Of a stretch of 64,000 bases of DNA, positions 1 to 8,099 are shown piece by piece (position 1 is the stretch's first letter; every line of letters begins with the position of its first letter). The stretch lies in the NCBI RefSeq assembly GCF_016522065.1, contig NZ_JAEHFV010000001.1, positions 930,001 to 994,000 of the forward strand. The letters are read 5' to 3'. The notes under the pieces were generated by a model that was not told the origin of the DNA, did not search any database, and saw only the letters and a program-made list of their open reading frames with translations. A program made the translations under genes and the position numbers. This DNA comes from Flavobacterium agrisoli. Lineage in GTDB: Bacteria; Bacteroidota; Bacteroidia; Flavobacteriales; Flavobacteriaceae.

Positions 1-2
1 AA

Positions 3-731
3 ATCGATTTTAAAGATGTTCACTTTGGTTATATCCCCGAAGAAGAAGTGATAAAAGGCATCGATTTATCGGTTGAGGCTGGTCAAACTGTGGCGATTGT
101 AGGGTCAACCGGAGCAGGGAAATCAACTATTATCAATTTGCTGAATCGTTTTTACGAAATAAATTCGGGAACCATTTTTATTGACAACGAAAACATCGAA
201 AATTATACTTTGGCCTCTTTACGCAAACAAATTGCGGTGGTTTTACAAGATGTATTTTTATTTGCCGATACCATTTTTAATAACATTACACTTAATAATC
301 CCGAAATTTCAAAAGACCAAGTTATAAGAGCGGCAAAAGAAATTGGTGTTCATGATTTTATAATGACACTTCCTGGCGATTATGATTTTGATGTGAAAGA
401 ACGTGGTGTAATGTTATCTTCGGGGCAACGCCAATTAATTGCTTTTTTACGTTCATATGTTAGCAATCCAAGTATTTTAATTTTAGATGAAGCCACTTCT
501 TCGGTTGATACCTATTCTGAAGAATTGATGCAACGCGCCACCGAAACCATCACACAAGGACGAACTTCTATCGTAATTGCTCATCGCTTGGCGACTATTG
601 TCAATGCGGATAAAATCATCGTAATGGATAAAGGGAAAATTGTAGAAGAAGGCAATCACCAAGAGCTTTTAACCAAAGTTGACGGATATTATAAAAATTT
701 ATACGATTCGCAGTTTATGGTCGCCAATTAA
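3..731 (+). CDS. ABC exporter, C-terminal ATPase domain (5' partial)
   Basis: This is the 3' end of an ABC transporter of the MsbA/multidrug exporter type; the open frame runs back to base 3 without a stop, so the membrane domain lies outside the window. The GTG at 48 is an internal valine in the usual strand before Walker A, not a start. Visible motifs are Walker A GSTGAGKS (about 102-125), Q-loop VLQD (about 240-250), a signature read as LSSGQ (about 414), Walker B ILILDE (about 474-491) and the switch histidine in IAHR (about 582). The signature has Ser where LSGGQ has the first Gly. In the family this domain hydrolyses ATP to drive export of lipids or drugs through the inner membrane; the substrate cannot be told. 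Its stop overlaps the stop of the convergent next gene. Confidence 0.93.
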   Translation: MDFKDVHFGYIPEEEVIKGIDLSVEAGQTVAIVGSTGAGKSTIINLLNRFYEINSGTIFIDNENIENYTLASLRKQIAVVLQDVFLFADTIFNNITLNNPEISKDQVIRAAKEIGVHDFIMTLPGDYDFDVKERGVMLSSGQRQLIAFLRSYVSNPSILILDEATSSVDTYSEELMQRATETITQGRTSIVIAHRLATIVNADKIIVMDKGKIVEEGNHQELLTKVDGYYKNLYDSQFMVAN

Positions 732-2551
732 TTATAATCGACTGTTTGGGGTTTGTTGAGTGCAAAATTTGGAAAACTAAAATCGGTGGTTTCAAAAGCG
801 TTCGTTTTAAAATTGCTTCCGCCTTCATAAGGAACCGAAGGATAATACGAAATAGAAAGTTGAAAGGAACTAAAAACCAAATAATCATTATTAATTAATA
901 AGCCTAAACTCAATTTAGAAAACACTTTACCTTTCATAATGCTGCGTTTATCATCGCCTAAAATTCCAACCGAGCAATTGAAATAGGGATTTAAACGAAA
1001 ACCCCACAATTCTTTGGGTGAATAGGTTTGGGTTTGTAATGTCAGCATCATTTTACTAGTTCCATAAATCGCGGTATCAAAAGCTGGCAAACCATTGTCA
1101 TCATTCAAATTGAGCATATCGCCAATAGAATTTTGTCGGTTTACACCAATTATCAATTCGGGTTTTACAAATTGTCTCAATTTCCAAGAACCTAATTCTA
1201 GCAAATTGGTAAAATAATTCAGTTCTAAATTAAAAGCTGTTTGGTATGTTTTCCCCTCATAAAAATAGGTTCCTGCCTGGAAACTGGTGCTAAAATACCC
1301 GTAATTAAAATAATTACCATAAGACAATTCGGTCCCTATATAAGGTCGCCAAATATTATTTTTATGCTGGTATCCGCCAGTAATAGAAAAAGTTCTTCCA
1401 GTAGGAATATCCTCAGTAATTCCGTATCTAAAAATGTAACTATCCTTCACGAATTGTTGCGTGTTTACGCCTACTGCAACTAAAATTTGCTTTTCATTCG
1501 AAAAAAAATCAATTGGATCATAATCTAGAGTAGGGCTTTCTAAATAATCAATATCCAAATAGCGCCCAGAAACAATCAAATTAGTTGTTCTGTCTAAATT
1601 AATCTGGTTTTTAAATAATCGGAAAGCATGACCCAACCAATAATCTTGGCTGTTGTACTTAAAATTTTGCATTTCATACGAGAAATCAGGTCCTTGCAAA
1701 CTATCCCGGCGAAAATCTTGTTTTAAATCGATTCCCCCACCCCATTTTGCTAATGGCGAATAAAAGGGACGGTTTATACTGATTCCTTTACTGTAATAAT
1801 TATTCAAATCGTTTTTGTAATATAGTCCAGTATTGACAAAAGTATTTTTAATGTTGGGGACAAAATACGACACATCATTAGCATTTTTCCCATCATCAAA
1901 ACGGTTTGTAAATTTGTATTTGAGTTGATGTCCTATTCCAAAAACATTTCGCTCATCAAAACCAACCGTTACCCTAGAGGAAGAAGCAGAAAATTTAGGA
2001 AGCAAACTCCAAGAGTCCAAAACACGAACTGTAACATCAACCGAATCATTATTTTGCGATAAAATTTCTTCTGTAATCAAGGCACTTCGAATGTATTTTT
2101 GGGTACGAAGAATACGTTCGGATTCTTTTATTTTAAAACCGTCATAAGGTGTGTTTTTTTTAAACAACAACAAGTTTTTTATAGCGAGTTGCTTGGTTTT
2201 TAAATGCAATCTATTTCCGGTTCGTTCTCCCCAATTTCGAGGTTTTCTAGTGGTATCTGAAATAGAATTCCCAAAAGGATCTAAGGTAATAATGTTTATA
2301 TTTCGAATAATTTTTCCTTCAGCTTCTAACGAATTTTCGTGATGAATTACCGCTTCTGGCATTTTTTTTGGTTTAGCCGAACGAAACATGAGTTTGTGCA
2401 TGAGTTTGGTAAACTTATTTCGTTGCGAGTAATTTTTAATATTTTGATATAAATCAGTACTGTCTTTTTTCGATTGTGGTACTTGCGCACAAGCAATATC
2501 CGAGATACAAAATCCAATCAGCAAAAGAACTATTTTAAAAAACGTAGGCAT
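728..2551 (-). CDS. Omp85/BamA-like outer membrane beta-barrel protein
   Basis: A 607-residue secreted protein. Residues 1-23 form a signal peptide ending in CAQ. Roughly residues 75-180 look like a POTRA-type module (the phrase RVLDSWSLLPKF closes it), and from about 185 to the end the sequence alternates polar and aromatic residues as in a transmembrane beta barrel, beginning with DERNVFGIGHQL, a pattern typical of BamA/TamA relatives. It most likely sits in the outer membrane. The length is shorter than BamA itself and only one POTRA-like unit is visible, so a generic Omp85-superfamily or surface-antigen-like role is the safest call; no substrate can be named. It is transcribed alone, convergent with the ABC exporter. 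The C-terminus lacks the final Phe/Trp common in such barrels. Confidence 0.7.
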   Translation of the reverse strand: MPTFFKIVLLLIGFCISDIACAQVPQSKKDSTDLYQNIKNYSQRNKFTKLMHKLMFRSAKPKKMPEAVIHHENSLEAEGKIIRNINIITLDPFGNSISDTTRKPRNWGERTGNRLHLKTKQLAIKNLLLFKKNTPYDGFKIKESERILRTQKYIRSALITEEILSQNNDSVDVTVRVLDSWSLLPKFSASSSRVTVGFDERNVFGIGHQLKYKFTNRFDDGKNANDVSYFVPNIKNTFVNTGLYYKNDLNNYYSKGISINRPFYSPLAKWGGGIDLKQDFRRDSLQGPDFSYEMQNFKYNSQDYWLGHAFRLFKNQINLDRTTNLIVSGRYLDIDYLESPTLDYDPIDFFSNEKQILVAVGVNTQQFVKDSYIFRYGITEDIPTGRTFSITGGYQHKNNIWRPYIGTELSYGNYFNYGYFSTSFQAGTYFYEGKTYQTAFNLELNYFTNLLELGSWKLRQFVKPELIIGVNRQNSIGDMLNLNDDNGLPAFDTAIYGTSKMMLTLQTQTYSPKELWGFRLNPYFNCSVGILGDDKRSIMKGKVFSKLSLGLLINNDYLVFSSFQLSISYYPSVPYEGGSNFKTNAFETTDFSFPNFALNKPQTVDYN

Positions 2552-2608
2552 GCTGCATAGAGATTTAAGAAAGTGTACCTTTTAAAATTACCAAATTTGA
2601 TTGTTTTT

Positions 2609-3718
2609 TTAAACATTCCCTTCTACATTTTTATTGGATTTAATCTTCCAAATAAATTTTTTAGGCAAATGATTTCCCATTAAATACCCCCAAGGTTCAA
2701 ATCCATCCAAACGATCAAAAATAATTTTCAGAATAGCCAATAATGGAATAGCTAAAAACATACCCGCAATTCCGGCTGTAGCCCCACCCACAATAATTCC
2801 GATAATGGAAACTAATGCATTGATTTCGACTTTAGAATTGATAATTAAAGGCACCAAAATATTATTATCCAAAAGTTGAACCACAATATTGACCACTAAA
2901 ATACCGATTAAAACACTCATTTGGGGTGTTCCTGATAACGAAGCAATGACGGTTAAAACACCTGCAATTACAATTCCAATATACGGAATCATGTTTAAAA
3001 TACCCGTTATTAGTCCCAACAAAATAAAATACTTTATTCCAATAAAATAAAGTCCTGCACTGGTTAAAACCGATACGGCAACCATTTCTAGCAGCAATCC
3101 TAAGATATAATTGTTGATTGAAATTTTTATCTGACACAAAATCTCTTTGAGTTTTGCGTGGTTTTCTTTTTTAAACAACTTCGATAAAAACAAGATAAAA
3201 TGATCTTTATACAATAAAAATAAAAAAGTGTAAATGGGAATTAAAGTACTGTCAAGTAATACGTCGGTTACCGAAACTAGCATGGTTCCGATGCTTTCGT
3301 TTCCTTTTTTGACAGAGTCTTTCGTTACATCTTCTAAATATTTTTTTTGCTCCCAAATGCTCACTTTAAAATGCTCTTTGATGAATTTATGGCATTCGTA
3401 TAAAAAAGAATTAAAATTTTTCTGAATAATATCAAAATCACTCGAAATAGCACTTATTTGAAAAGAAATAAATGTCAATATTCCTATAACAACTGCAACA
3501 AAAAACAACACCGAAATTAAGGATGCTAATGTATTATATAGCTTCAATTTCTTACGTAAAAAACTATGAATAGGTAACAAAAGAACCGCAAACAAAAAAG
3601 CTAACAGTACTGGTTTAAGCACATTTCTTCCGATAAAAAAAATCAAACCAATGCTTAATAAAGTAATGAAAATAGAGGCAATTTTTATATAAAGCGGCGG
3701 AGTATAGTTAGTCGTCAT
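2609..3718 (-). CDS. AI-2E family transporter (PerM/TqsA-like)
   Basis: A 369-residue polytopic inner membrane protein with two N-terminal hydrophobic segments (about 11-48), one near 60-85, a long central amphipathic stretch with charged residues (about 90-150), and four or five further segments to about residue 345. The phrase LITGILNMIPYIGIVIAG and the closing GATAGIAGMFLAIPLLAILK are hallmarks of the PerM/UPF0118/AI-2E exporter family. Members have been linked to autoinducer-2 export or sodium/proton exchange, so the substrate is unknown here. The gene stands 57 bases after the barrel gene start in the same direction. The ATG is at 3716-3718; no better start is seen. Confidence 0.9.
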   Translation of the reverse strand: MTTNYTPPLYIKIASIFITLLSIGLIFFIGRNVLKPVLLAFLFAVLLLPIHSFLRKKLKLYNTLASLISVLFFVAVVIGILTFISFQISAISSDFDIIQKNFNSFLYECHKFIKEHFKVSIWEQKKYLEDVTKDSVKKGNESIGTMLVSVTDVLLDSTLIPIYTFLFLLYKDHFILFLSKLFKKENHAKLKEILCQIKISINNYILGLLLEMVAVSVLTSAGLYFIGIKYFILLGLITGILNMIPYIGIVIAGVLTVIASLSGTPQMSVLIGILVVNIVVQLLDNNILVPLIINSKVEINALVSIIGIIVGGATAGIAGMFLAIPLLAILKIIFDRLDGFEPWGYLMGNHLPKKFIWKIKSNKNVEGNV

Positions 3719-3839
3719 ATTAGGTGAAATTTTATGGCTAGGATTAGGTTTTCTTACTTCAAATTTCTTTAATTATAACGAAATTAAATTACAGGATTCA
3801 AGTTGTTTTTTATATAATACTTACACCGAGTATATTCAT

Positions 3840-3870
3840 AAAAAAAGAGCACTTATTACAGTACTCTTTT
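3840..3870 (-). terminator. Rho-independent terminator of the His-rich gene
   Basis: An 11-base stem with one mismatch (AAAAGAG-c-ACT against AGTaCTCTTTT) lies five bases past the stop of the minus-strand gene at 3876-4340 and is followed on the minus strand by a run of U from the A tract at 3838-3846. Confidence 0.7.
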
Positions 3871-3875
3871 GCTTT

Positions 3876-4340
3876 TTAATGTTTGTGTTTGTCATGACCT
3901 TTTCCTTTTTTATCATAATCTCTATGATTATCATGATGATCATGATGATCATGATGGTCGTTATAAGCATAATAATTTTTTCTTTTACCGTAATCTTTAT
4001 GGTATTTGCTCATGTGTTTATCATGATAAATATATGGTGTTCTACCATGATAATCATTAATAACTACGGTACGTCCTCTACGTAAATCGTAGTTTTTGTA
4101 AACTACTGGTAAGTTACGCGAACGTATCCATCTTCCTTGGTTTAAATAAACATATTGTGTCTGTCTGATATCGTAATACACATCAATATCGGGTAAAAAA
4201 TAATAATCGACATTGGCACTAACGGCAGGTCCCCAAACAGGAGGTGTGCCAATATTTACATTAACAGAAACTTGTGCTTGCATACTAGAAGCAGCAAATA
4301 ATAAAACTCCTAAAGCGGTCGTTAATTGTAACGTTTTCAT
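3876..4340 (-). CDS. Small secreted His-rich protein
   Basis: A 154-residue protein with a clean signal peptide (residues 1-22, ending MQAQ). The middle (about 40-110) is rich in Tyr, Arg and Val, with the pattern of a small beta-rich domain (VYYDIRQTQYVYLNQGRWI). The last 30 residues are a Asp/His/Lys tail with repeated DHH units encoded by a 9-base tandem repeat at 3931-3957. I do not assign a named family, although similar secreted proteins with a GRW-type core are common in flavobacteria. The tail could bind Ni, Zn or Cu, or be simple low-complexity sequence; that is inference. It is a single gene with its own terminator. The plus-strand open frames over the tail are shadows created by the repeat. 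Confidence 0.75.
   Translation of the reverse strand: MKTLQLTTALGVLLFAASSMQAQVSVNVNIGTPPVWGPAVSANVDYYFLPDIDVYYDIRQTQYVYLNQGRWIRSRNLPVVYKNYDLRRGRTVVINDYHGRTPYIYHDKHMSKYHKDYGKRKNYYAYNDHHDHHDHHDNHRDYDKKGKGHDKHKH
3931..3957. repeat. 9-bp tandem repeat, three units, in the His-rich tail
   Basis: Three consecutive copies of a TCATGATGA unit (last copy ending in G) encode Asp-His-His on the minus strand. Such in-frame 9-base units can expand or contract without breaking the reading frame. Confidence 0.85.
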
Positions 4341-4512
4341 ACTTTCTAATTTTTAAGATTTGGATTTGATTGTCAAAATCCACATATCGTGCCAAAAAAT
4401 CAGAAACAAAATTTAAAAACCTCTTTTAAAGTCAAAAAAACAAGAAAAAAAAGAAGCAAACTATTTATTTTCAAATAATTAAAAAACCTCTTTTTTTTCC
4501 TAAAAAAGAATA

Positions 4513-5052
4513 TTAATCGAAAAATTCATGAGGAGAAGTATGCGAATCAATTATAGAAATTCCTTTTTGCAGAATTAAATTATTTGGATAGACAATTCGT
4601 TCTCCTTCTTTCGTTCTTAAATTAAGATGAAAAGCATTGATGTCGATAATTTCAGCTTCTATTGGAAAATCTTTATCATGAATGCGAATAGTATCGCCAA
4701 TTTTAAAAGGAAAAGAAAAAAACAAAATCACACCTGCAGTAATATTACTCAAAATAGACCATTGCGCGATCATGGCAACACCAATTACGGTGGCTAAAGA
4801 AGATACCGTAAAAAAGATATCTTTCGTTTCGACTCCCCAAATAATTATTAAACTAATTACCGCGATGATATTCAATAAAATGCTAATGTATTTTATTACC
4901 AAATTGGTACGGTGTTCGATACTTTGATTATTTTTCGCATAATTCCGAACCAATTTTGCAAAGAACATTCTGAGCAAAAAAAGCAGAATCACGACTATGA
5001 CTGAAGTAAATATCTCTTTAAAATAATTATTAAATACAAACATGTCATTCAT
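4513..5052 (-). CDS. Short MscS-family mechanosensitive channel protein
   Basis: A 179-residue protein matching the core of small-conductance mechanosensitive channels. There are transmembrane segments at about 11-33 and 48-70, then a Gly/Ala/Ser-rich pore-type helix (about 80-112, SSLATVIGVAMIAQ...NITAGVILFF) and the beta domain entry FPFKIGDTIRI followed by an EAEIIDINAFHLNLRTKEG strand set and YPNN. It ends soon after the beta domain, so the alpha/beta cytoplasmic cage of E. coli MscS (286 residues) is missing. In the family these channels open under membrane tension to relieve osmotic stress. It is the last gene of a minus-strand run, four bases after maf. Confidence 0.85.
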   Translation of the reverse strand: MNDMFVFNNYFKEIFTSVIVVILLFLLRMFFAKLVRNYAKNNQSIEHRTNLVIKYISILLNIIAVISLIIIWGVETKDIFFTVSSLATVIGVAMIAQWSILSNITAGVILFFSFPFKIGDTIRIHDKDFPIEAEIIDINAFHLNLRTKEGERIVYPNNLILQKGISIIDSHTSPHEFFD

Positions 5053-5056
5053 TTTT

Positions 5057-5641
5057 TTATTCTAAATTACTCAAAAAATCAAAAACTTTAGCTGTGGGCA
5101 ACCCCATTACATTGGTATAAGAACCTTCTATTTTGGTTACTGCCACAAAGCCAATCCATTCCTGAATTCCGTAAGAACCGGCTTTATCAAAAGGTTGGTA
5201 TTTTTCTAGATAATATGCTATGGCTTCATCCGAAAGTTCGCTAAAAGTAACTTTGGTAACATCTGAAATAAGGGTACTTTTTTGAGCCGTTTTAAAACAA
5301 ACCGAAGTTATAACTTGATGTGTACTATTTGATAATGATTTTAAAATAGTAAAAGCATCTGCTTTATCTTTGGGCTTTCCTAATGCTTTATTTTGATGCC
5401 AAACGATAGTGTCACTGGTAATTAAAATATCATTTGACGCTAATTGTCCTTCAAAAGCAGCCGCTTTTAATTCGGCTAAAAAATGGGTGATTTCTTCTGC
5501 TTTCAAATTGTCGGGATAAATTTCGTCTACTTCTTTAACTCGAATTTCAAAATCCAAATCTAAATCTTTAAAAAACTGTTGCCTTCTTGGCGAACCCGAA
5601 GCTAAAATAAGATTGTATGAAGCTAATTTTTCTTTAAGCAT
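5057..5641 (-). CDS. maf: Maf-like nucleotide pyrophosphatase
   Basis: A 194-residue Maf/Ham1-fold protein. The N-terminal LILASGSPRR motif (about 11-20) binds the nucleotide phosphates, ITSDTIVW (about 73-80) carries the catalytic Asp, and KAGSYGIQEW (about 153-162) is the conserved C-terminal signature. Family members hydrolyse dTTP, UTP or modified pyrimidine nucleotides to monophosphates and were first tied to septum control. Length is normal. Its ATG overlaps the stop of the upstream prenyltransferase gene by eight bases, which implies translational coupling in one operon. Confidence 0.95.
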   Translation of the reverse strand: MLKEKLASYNLILASGSPRRQQFFKDLDLDFEIRVKEVDEIYPDNLKAEEITHFLAELKAAAFEGQLASNDILITSDTIVWHQNKALGKPKDKADAFTILKSLSNSTHQVITSVCFKTAQKSTLISDVTKVTFSELSDEAIAYYLEKYQPFDKAGSYGIQEWIGFVAVTKIEGSYTNVMGLPTAKVFDFLSNLE

Positions 5642-6566
5642 AATATTTTAGATTTGAATTGTACGAAATAACTAAAACTCCCAAAATTCCAAAAAAGATA
5701 ATCCATTTTAAAACTGTGCTCAAATGATGAAAATCAGATGTGGTTTTGGCAACACAAATTTTGACCATAAAATACAATAAAGGCGCTAAAATGCATACAA
5801 AAGCATAGATGGCTACTAGGAACAAATTATTGGCTACAAAATAATCTTTAATATAAAATAGTAACAATAAAAAAGGAACAAGTGCAACCAAAAAAACAAG
5901 TTTGGCCGTTCTAGAAATTCCAATAATGATAGGTAATGTTTGCAAACCTTGGTTATAATCGCCCTTTACATCTTCCATATCTTTGACAATTTCGCGTAAA
6001 AAATTAATCAAAAAGGCAAAAAAGGCAAAGTCCATTAAAATAGAAAACAGACTTTTCATTTGCAATTGATTGATGATGTTGGTCACCGGATACAAATCGA
6101 AAACACCAATAATTATCACACTAAATGCTAGTAAAGAAGCTACAACTATATTTCCAACAATCAGAATTTGTTTTAAAGTGGTGGCATAAAAATAAAGCGC
6201 TGCAGCTACCAAAATAAATAAAGAAGCCAAACTTGGTTTCCCGATTATATTAGCCAAATAAAAACCCAGAGCTACACCCGAAATATTTAATACAAAATAA
6301 ATATTATAGGCAGCAGCTTCGGTAATTGATTTTCCTACCACGACATTTTGAGGTTTGTTAATAGTATCCGACTCTTGATCAAAAATATTATTAATTACGT
6401 AACCCGCAGCTGCGATTAAAACGGTACTAATTACCAGCAAAATATAATTAAAATCACTTAATGCTAAAGGCGAATTTTGATAAGCCATAAATCCAAATCG
6501 AAAAACCAATTGCATAAAGGCCAACAAGAGTAAATTTTGGTAACGAACCAATTGTAAGTATTTCAT
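5634..6566 (-). CDS. UbiA-family prenyltransferase
   Basis: A 310-residue inner membrane protein with eight or nine hydrophobic helices. Two Asp-rich prenyl-diphosphate/magnesium sites are visible: NNIFDQESDTINKP (about 60-73) and LREIVKDMEDVKGD (about 191-204). These define the UbiA superfamily, which transfers a polyprenyl chain to an acceptor. In Bacteroidota, proteins of this size are often named geranylgeranylglycerol-phosphate geranylgeranyltransferase, but the acceptor cannot be proven from sequence. It lies between kdsC (67 bases upstream) and maf (overlapping). Confidence 0.88.
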   Translation of the reverse strand: MKYLQLVRYQNLLLLAFMQLVFRFGFMAYQNSPLALSDFNYILLVISTVLIAAAGYVINNIFDQESDTINKPQNVVVGKSITEAAAYNIYFVLNISGVALGFYLANIIGKPSLASLFILVAAALYFYATTLKQILIVGNIVVASLLAFSVIIIGVFDLYPVTNIINQLQMKSLFSILMDFAFFAFLINFLREIVKDMEDVKGDYNQGLQTLPIIIGISRTAKLVFLVALVPFLLLLFYIKDYFVANNLFLVAIYAFVCILAPLLYFMVKICVAKTTSDFHHLSTVLKWIIFFGILGVLVISYNSNLKYYA

Positions 6567-6632
6567 TTTGGGGAAAAATTCAAATTTAAGTTTACTGTAG
6601 AAAAAGCCTTTTTATTAGGATATAAAATCCAT

Positions 6633-7160
6633 TTAGTTGTGTTTGCCGTTAAAACTTTCCATCCATTTGCCTTGCACTTTCATTACTTGCTCAATCACAT
6701 CACGAACGGCACCTTTACCTCCTTTTACATGCGAAATATAGCGCGAAATACCTTTAATCTCAGGGCATGCATCTTGCGGACAAGCGGGCAAACCCACCAA
6801 TGACATGACTTGAAAATCCGGAATATCATCTCCCATGTACAAAACTTGTTCGGGTTTAATATTATAAATATCGGTGTACTCGTCAAACGTTTCAATTTTA
6901 CTGGCCACACCCAAATGAATATCGGTAATACCTAAATAGCGCAAACGAACTCGTACTCCTTCATTACTTCCGCCAGAAATAATACACACGTTGTAACCTG
7001 CATCTACCGCCGCTTTCATGGCATAACCGTCGCGCGTACTCATGGTACGTAACATTTCGCCTTGAGTGTTAACAAATACGGTTCCGTCGGTTAAAACGCC
7101 ATCCACATCAAAAATAAAGGTGGTAATATCGTTCATTATTTCTTTATAGCTTTTTTCCAT
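6633..7160 (-). CDS. kdsC: KdsC-type 3-deoxy-manno-octulosonate-8-phosphate phosphatase
   Basis: A HAD-superfamily phosphatase of about 175 residues without a cap domain, the size of KdsC. Motif I is FDVDGVLTDG (nucleophile Asp and acid/base Asp), followed by the KdsC-type TRDGYAMKAA loop, ISGG for motif II, and MGDDIPD for motif III/IV. KdsC makes free KDO for lipopolysaccharide core synthesis. The longest frame begins with TTG at 7166; the ATG at 7160 is preferred. Either start overlaps the stop of the upstream DUF2520 gene, so the pair is translationally coupled. A related sialic or nonulosonic acid phosphatase is a weaker alternative. Confidence 0.9.
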   Translation of the reverse strand: MEKSYKEIMNDITTFIFDVDGVLTDGTVFVNTQGEMLRTMSTRDGYAMKAAVDAGYNVCIISGGSNEGVRVRLRYLGITDIHLGVASKIETFDEYTDIYNIKPEQVLYMGDDIPDFQVMSLVGLPACPQDACPEIKGISRYISHVKGGKGAVRDVIEQVMKVQGKWMESFNGKHN

Positions 7161-7905
7161 TTTCAAGTATTGATTGGGTTAGAATTTTGTAAATATTTTT
7201 TTGATTGTCATCGGTTAAATAATGCAAATGCGATTGAATGGTAGTTTGATCATTTCGTTTAGCCGGTCCGGTTTGTGCCTGCATCGGACTTAAATCGTTG
7301 ATTTTTGCAACGGTTTCTTTGATTAACGGTTTTAAAACTTCGAAAGGAACCTGATGTTCGCGACAAATTTCTTCGCCAATTTGAAACAAATGATTGGTAA
7401 AATTATTCACAAAAACAGCGGCAACATGCAGGGCTTTTCGTTGTGCCGAATTTATTGGATAAACCGACTCCGAAATACTTTTGGCTACCGTATCAATTAC
7501 CCTAAAATCGGTACTGTTTTCGGCCTCTAAACAAATCGGGATTTGTGAAAAATCAACTGGTTTGTTTTTGGTAAATGTCTGTAACGGATAAAAAACACCT
7601 CTCCTATTTTTGTCGTTAATAGCAGTTATAGACGCCGTTCCCGAGGTATGCACCACTAATCTATTAATAAAAGGCAATTGCTCAGAAACTGCTGCAATAG
7701 CATCATCCGAGACGGCTAAAATATACAAATCGGCTTCACGTAAAGACGCTAAATCATACACCATTCGATAGGTATCTATTCCAGATATTTTGGTGTTTTC
7801 TTGTCTTGCATATACTTGCACAAGCGATACAGTTTCATTTTTTTCGAAAGCCGTTATTACATGTTGTGCCACATTTCCAGAACCAATAATGACAATTTTA
7901 ATCAT
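7144..7905 (-). CDS. Rossmann-like / DUF2520 dehydrogenase-like protein
   Basis: A 253-residue two-domain protein. The N-terminus IKIVIIGSGNVAQHV (about 2-16) is a NAD(P)-binding Rossmann motif, and from about residue 120 the sequence follows the all-helical DUF2520 domain (phrases such as RKALHVAAVFVNNFTNH and KNDQTTIQSHL). The arrangement resembles pyrroline-5-carboxylate reductase and 6-phosphogluconate dehydrogenase relatives, but the substrate is not known. It is the first gene of the minus-strand run to mscS, directly coupled with kdsC. Confidence 0.88.
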   Translation of the reverse strand: MIKIVIIGSGNVAQHVITAFEKNETVSLVQVYARQENTKISGIDTYRMVYDLASLREADLYILAVSDDAIAAVSEQLPFINRLVVHTSGTASITAINDKNRRGVFYPLQTFTKNKPVDFSQIPICLEAENSTDFRVIDTVAKSISESVYPINSAQRKALHVAAVFVNNFTNHLFQIGEEICREHQVPFEVLKPLIKETVAKINDLSPMQAQTGPAKRNDQTTIQSHLHYLTDDNQKNIYKILTQSILENGKKL

Positions 7906-8059
7906 TTCGCAAAATTATAGTTTTTTTTAAAGTATACCTACACTAGCCCTACATTGCTTCAAAAATAGGGACTTTAGACTGAAACGGTATTTATTTTATA
8001 AGATTTTATTTTTGGATTTAATTAACAAATACGCGAATCCTGCACTCAACAATTTTAAG

Positions 8060-8067
8060 TACTTTTG
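8060..8067 (+). promoter_or_regulatory. -7 promoter element for ccsBA
   Basis: TACTTTTG fits the Bacteroidota -7 consensus TAnnTTTG and ends 32 bases before the ATG at 8100. No good TTG is seen at the expected upstream distance. The element covers the GTG at 8067, which argues against that codon as the start. Confidence 0.5.
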
Positions 8068-8099
8068 TGCCACTTTTTATACACAGAAATCCCAATATA

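Noticed and set aside
48..50. GTG as start of the ABC protein
   Set aside because: The frame is open to base 3 with a typical ABC strand before it, so it is an internal valine.
3869..4085. Plus-strand ORFs opposite the His-rich gene
   Set aside because: They arise from the CAT/GAT repeat read on the other strand; no promoter or operon support, and the minus-strand protein has a signal peptide.
8067..8069. GTG start for ccsBA
   Set aside because: It overlaps the -7 element; ATG 8100 is followed by the first membrane helix.
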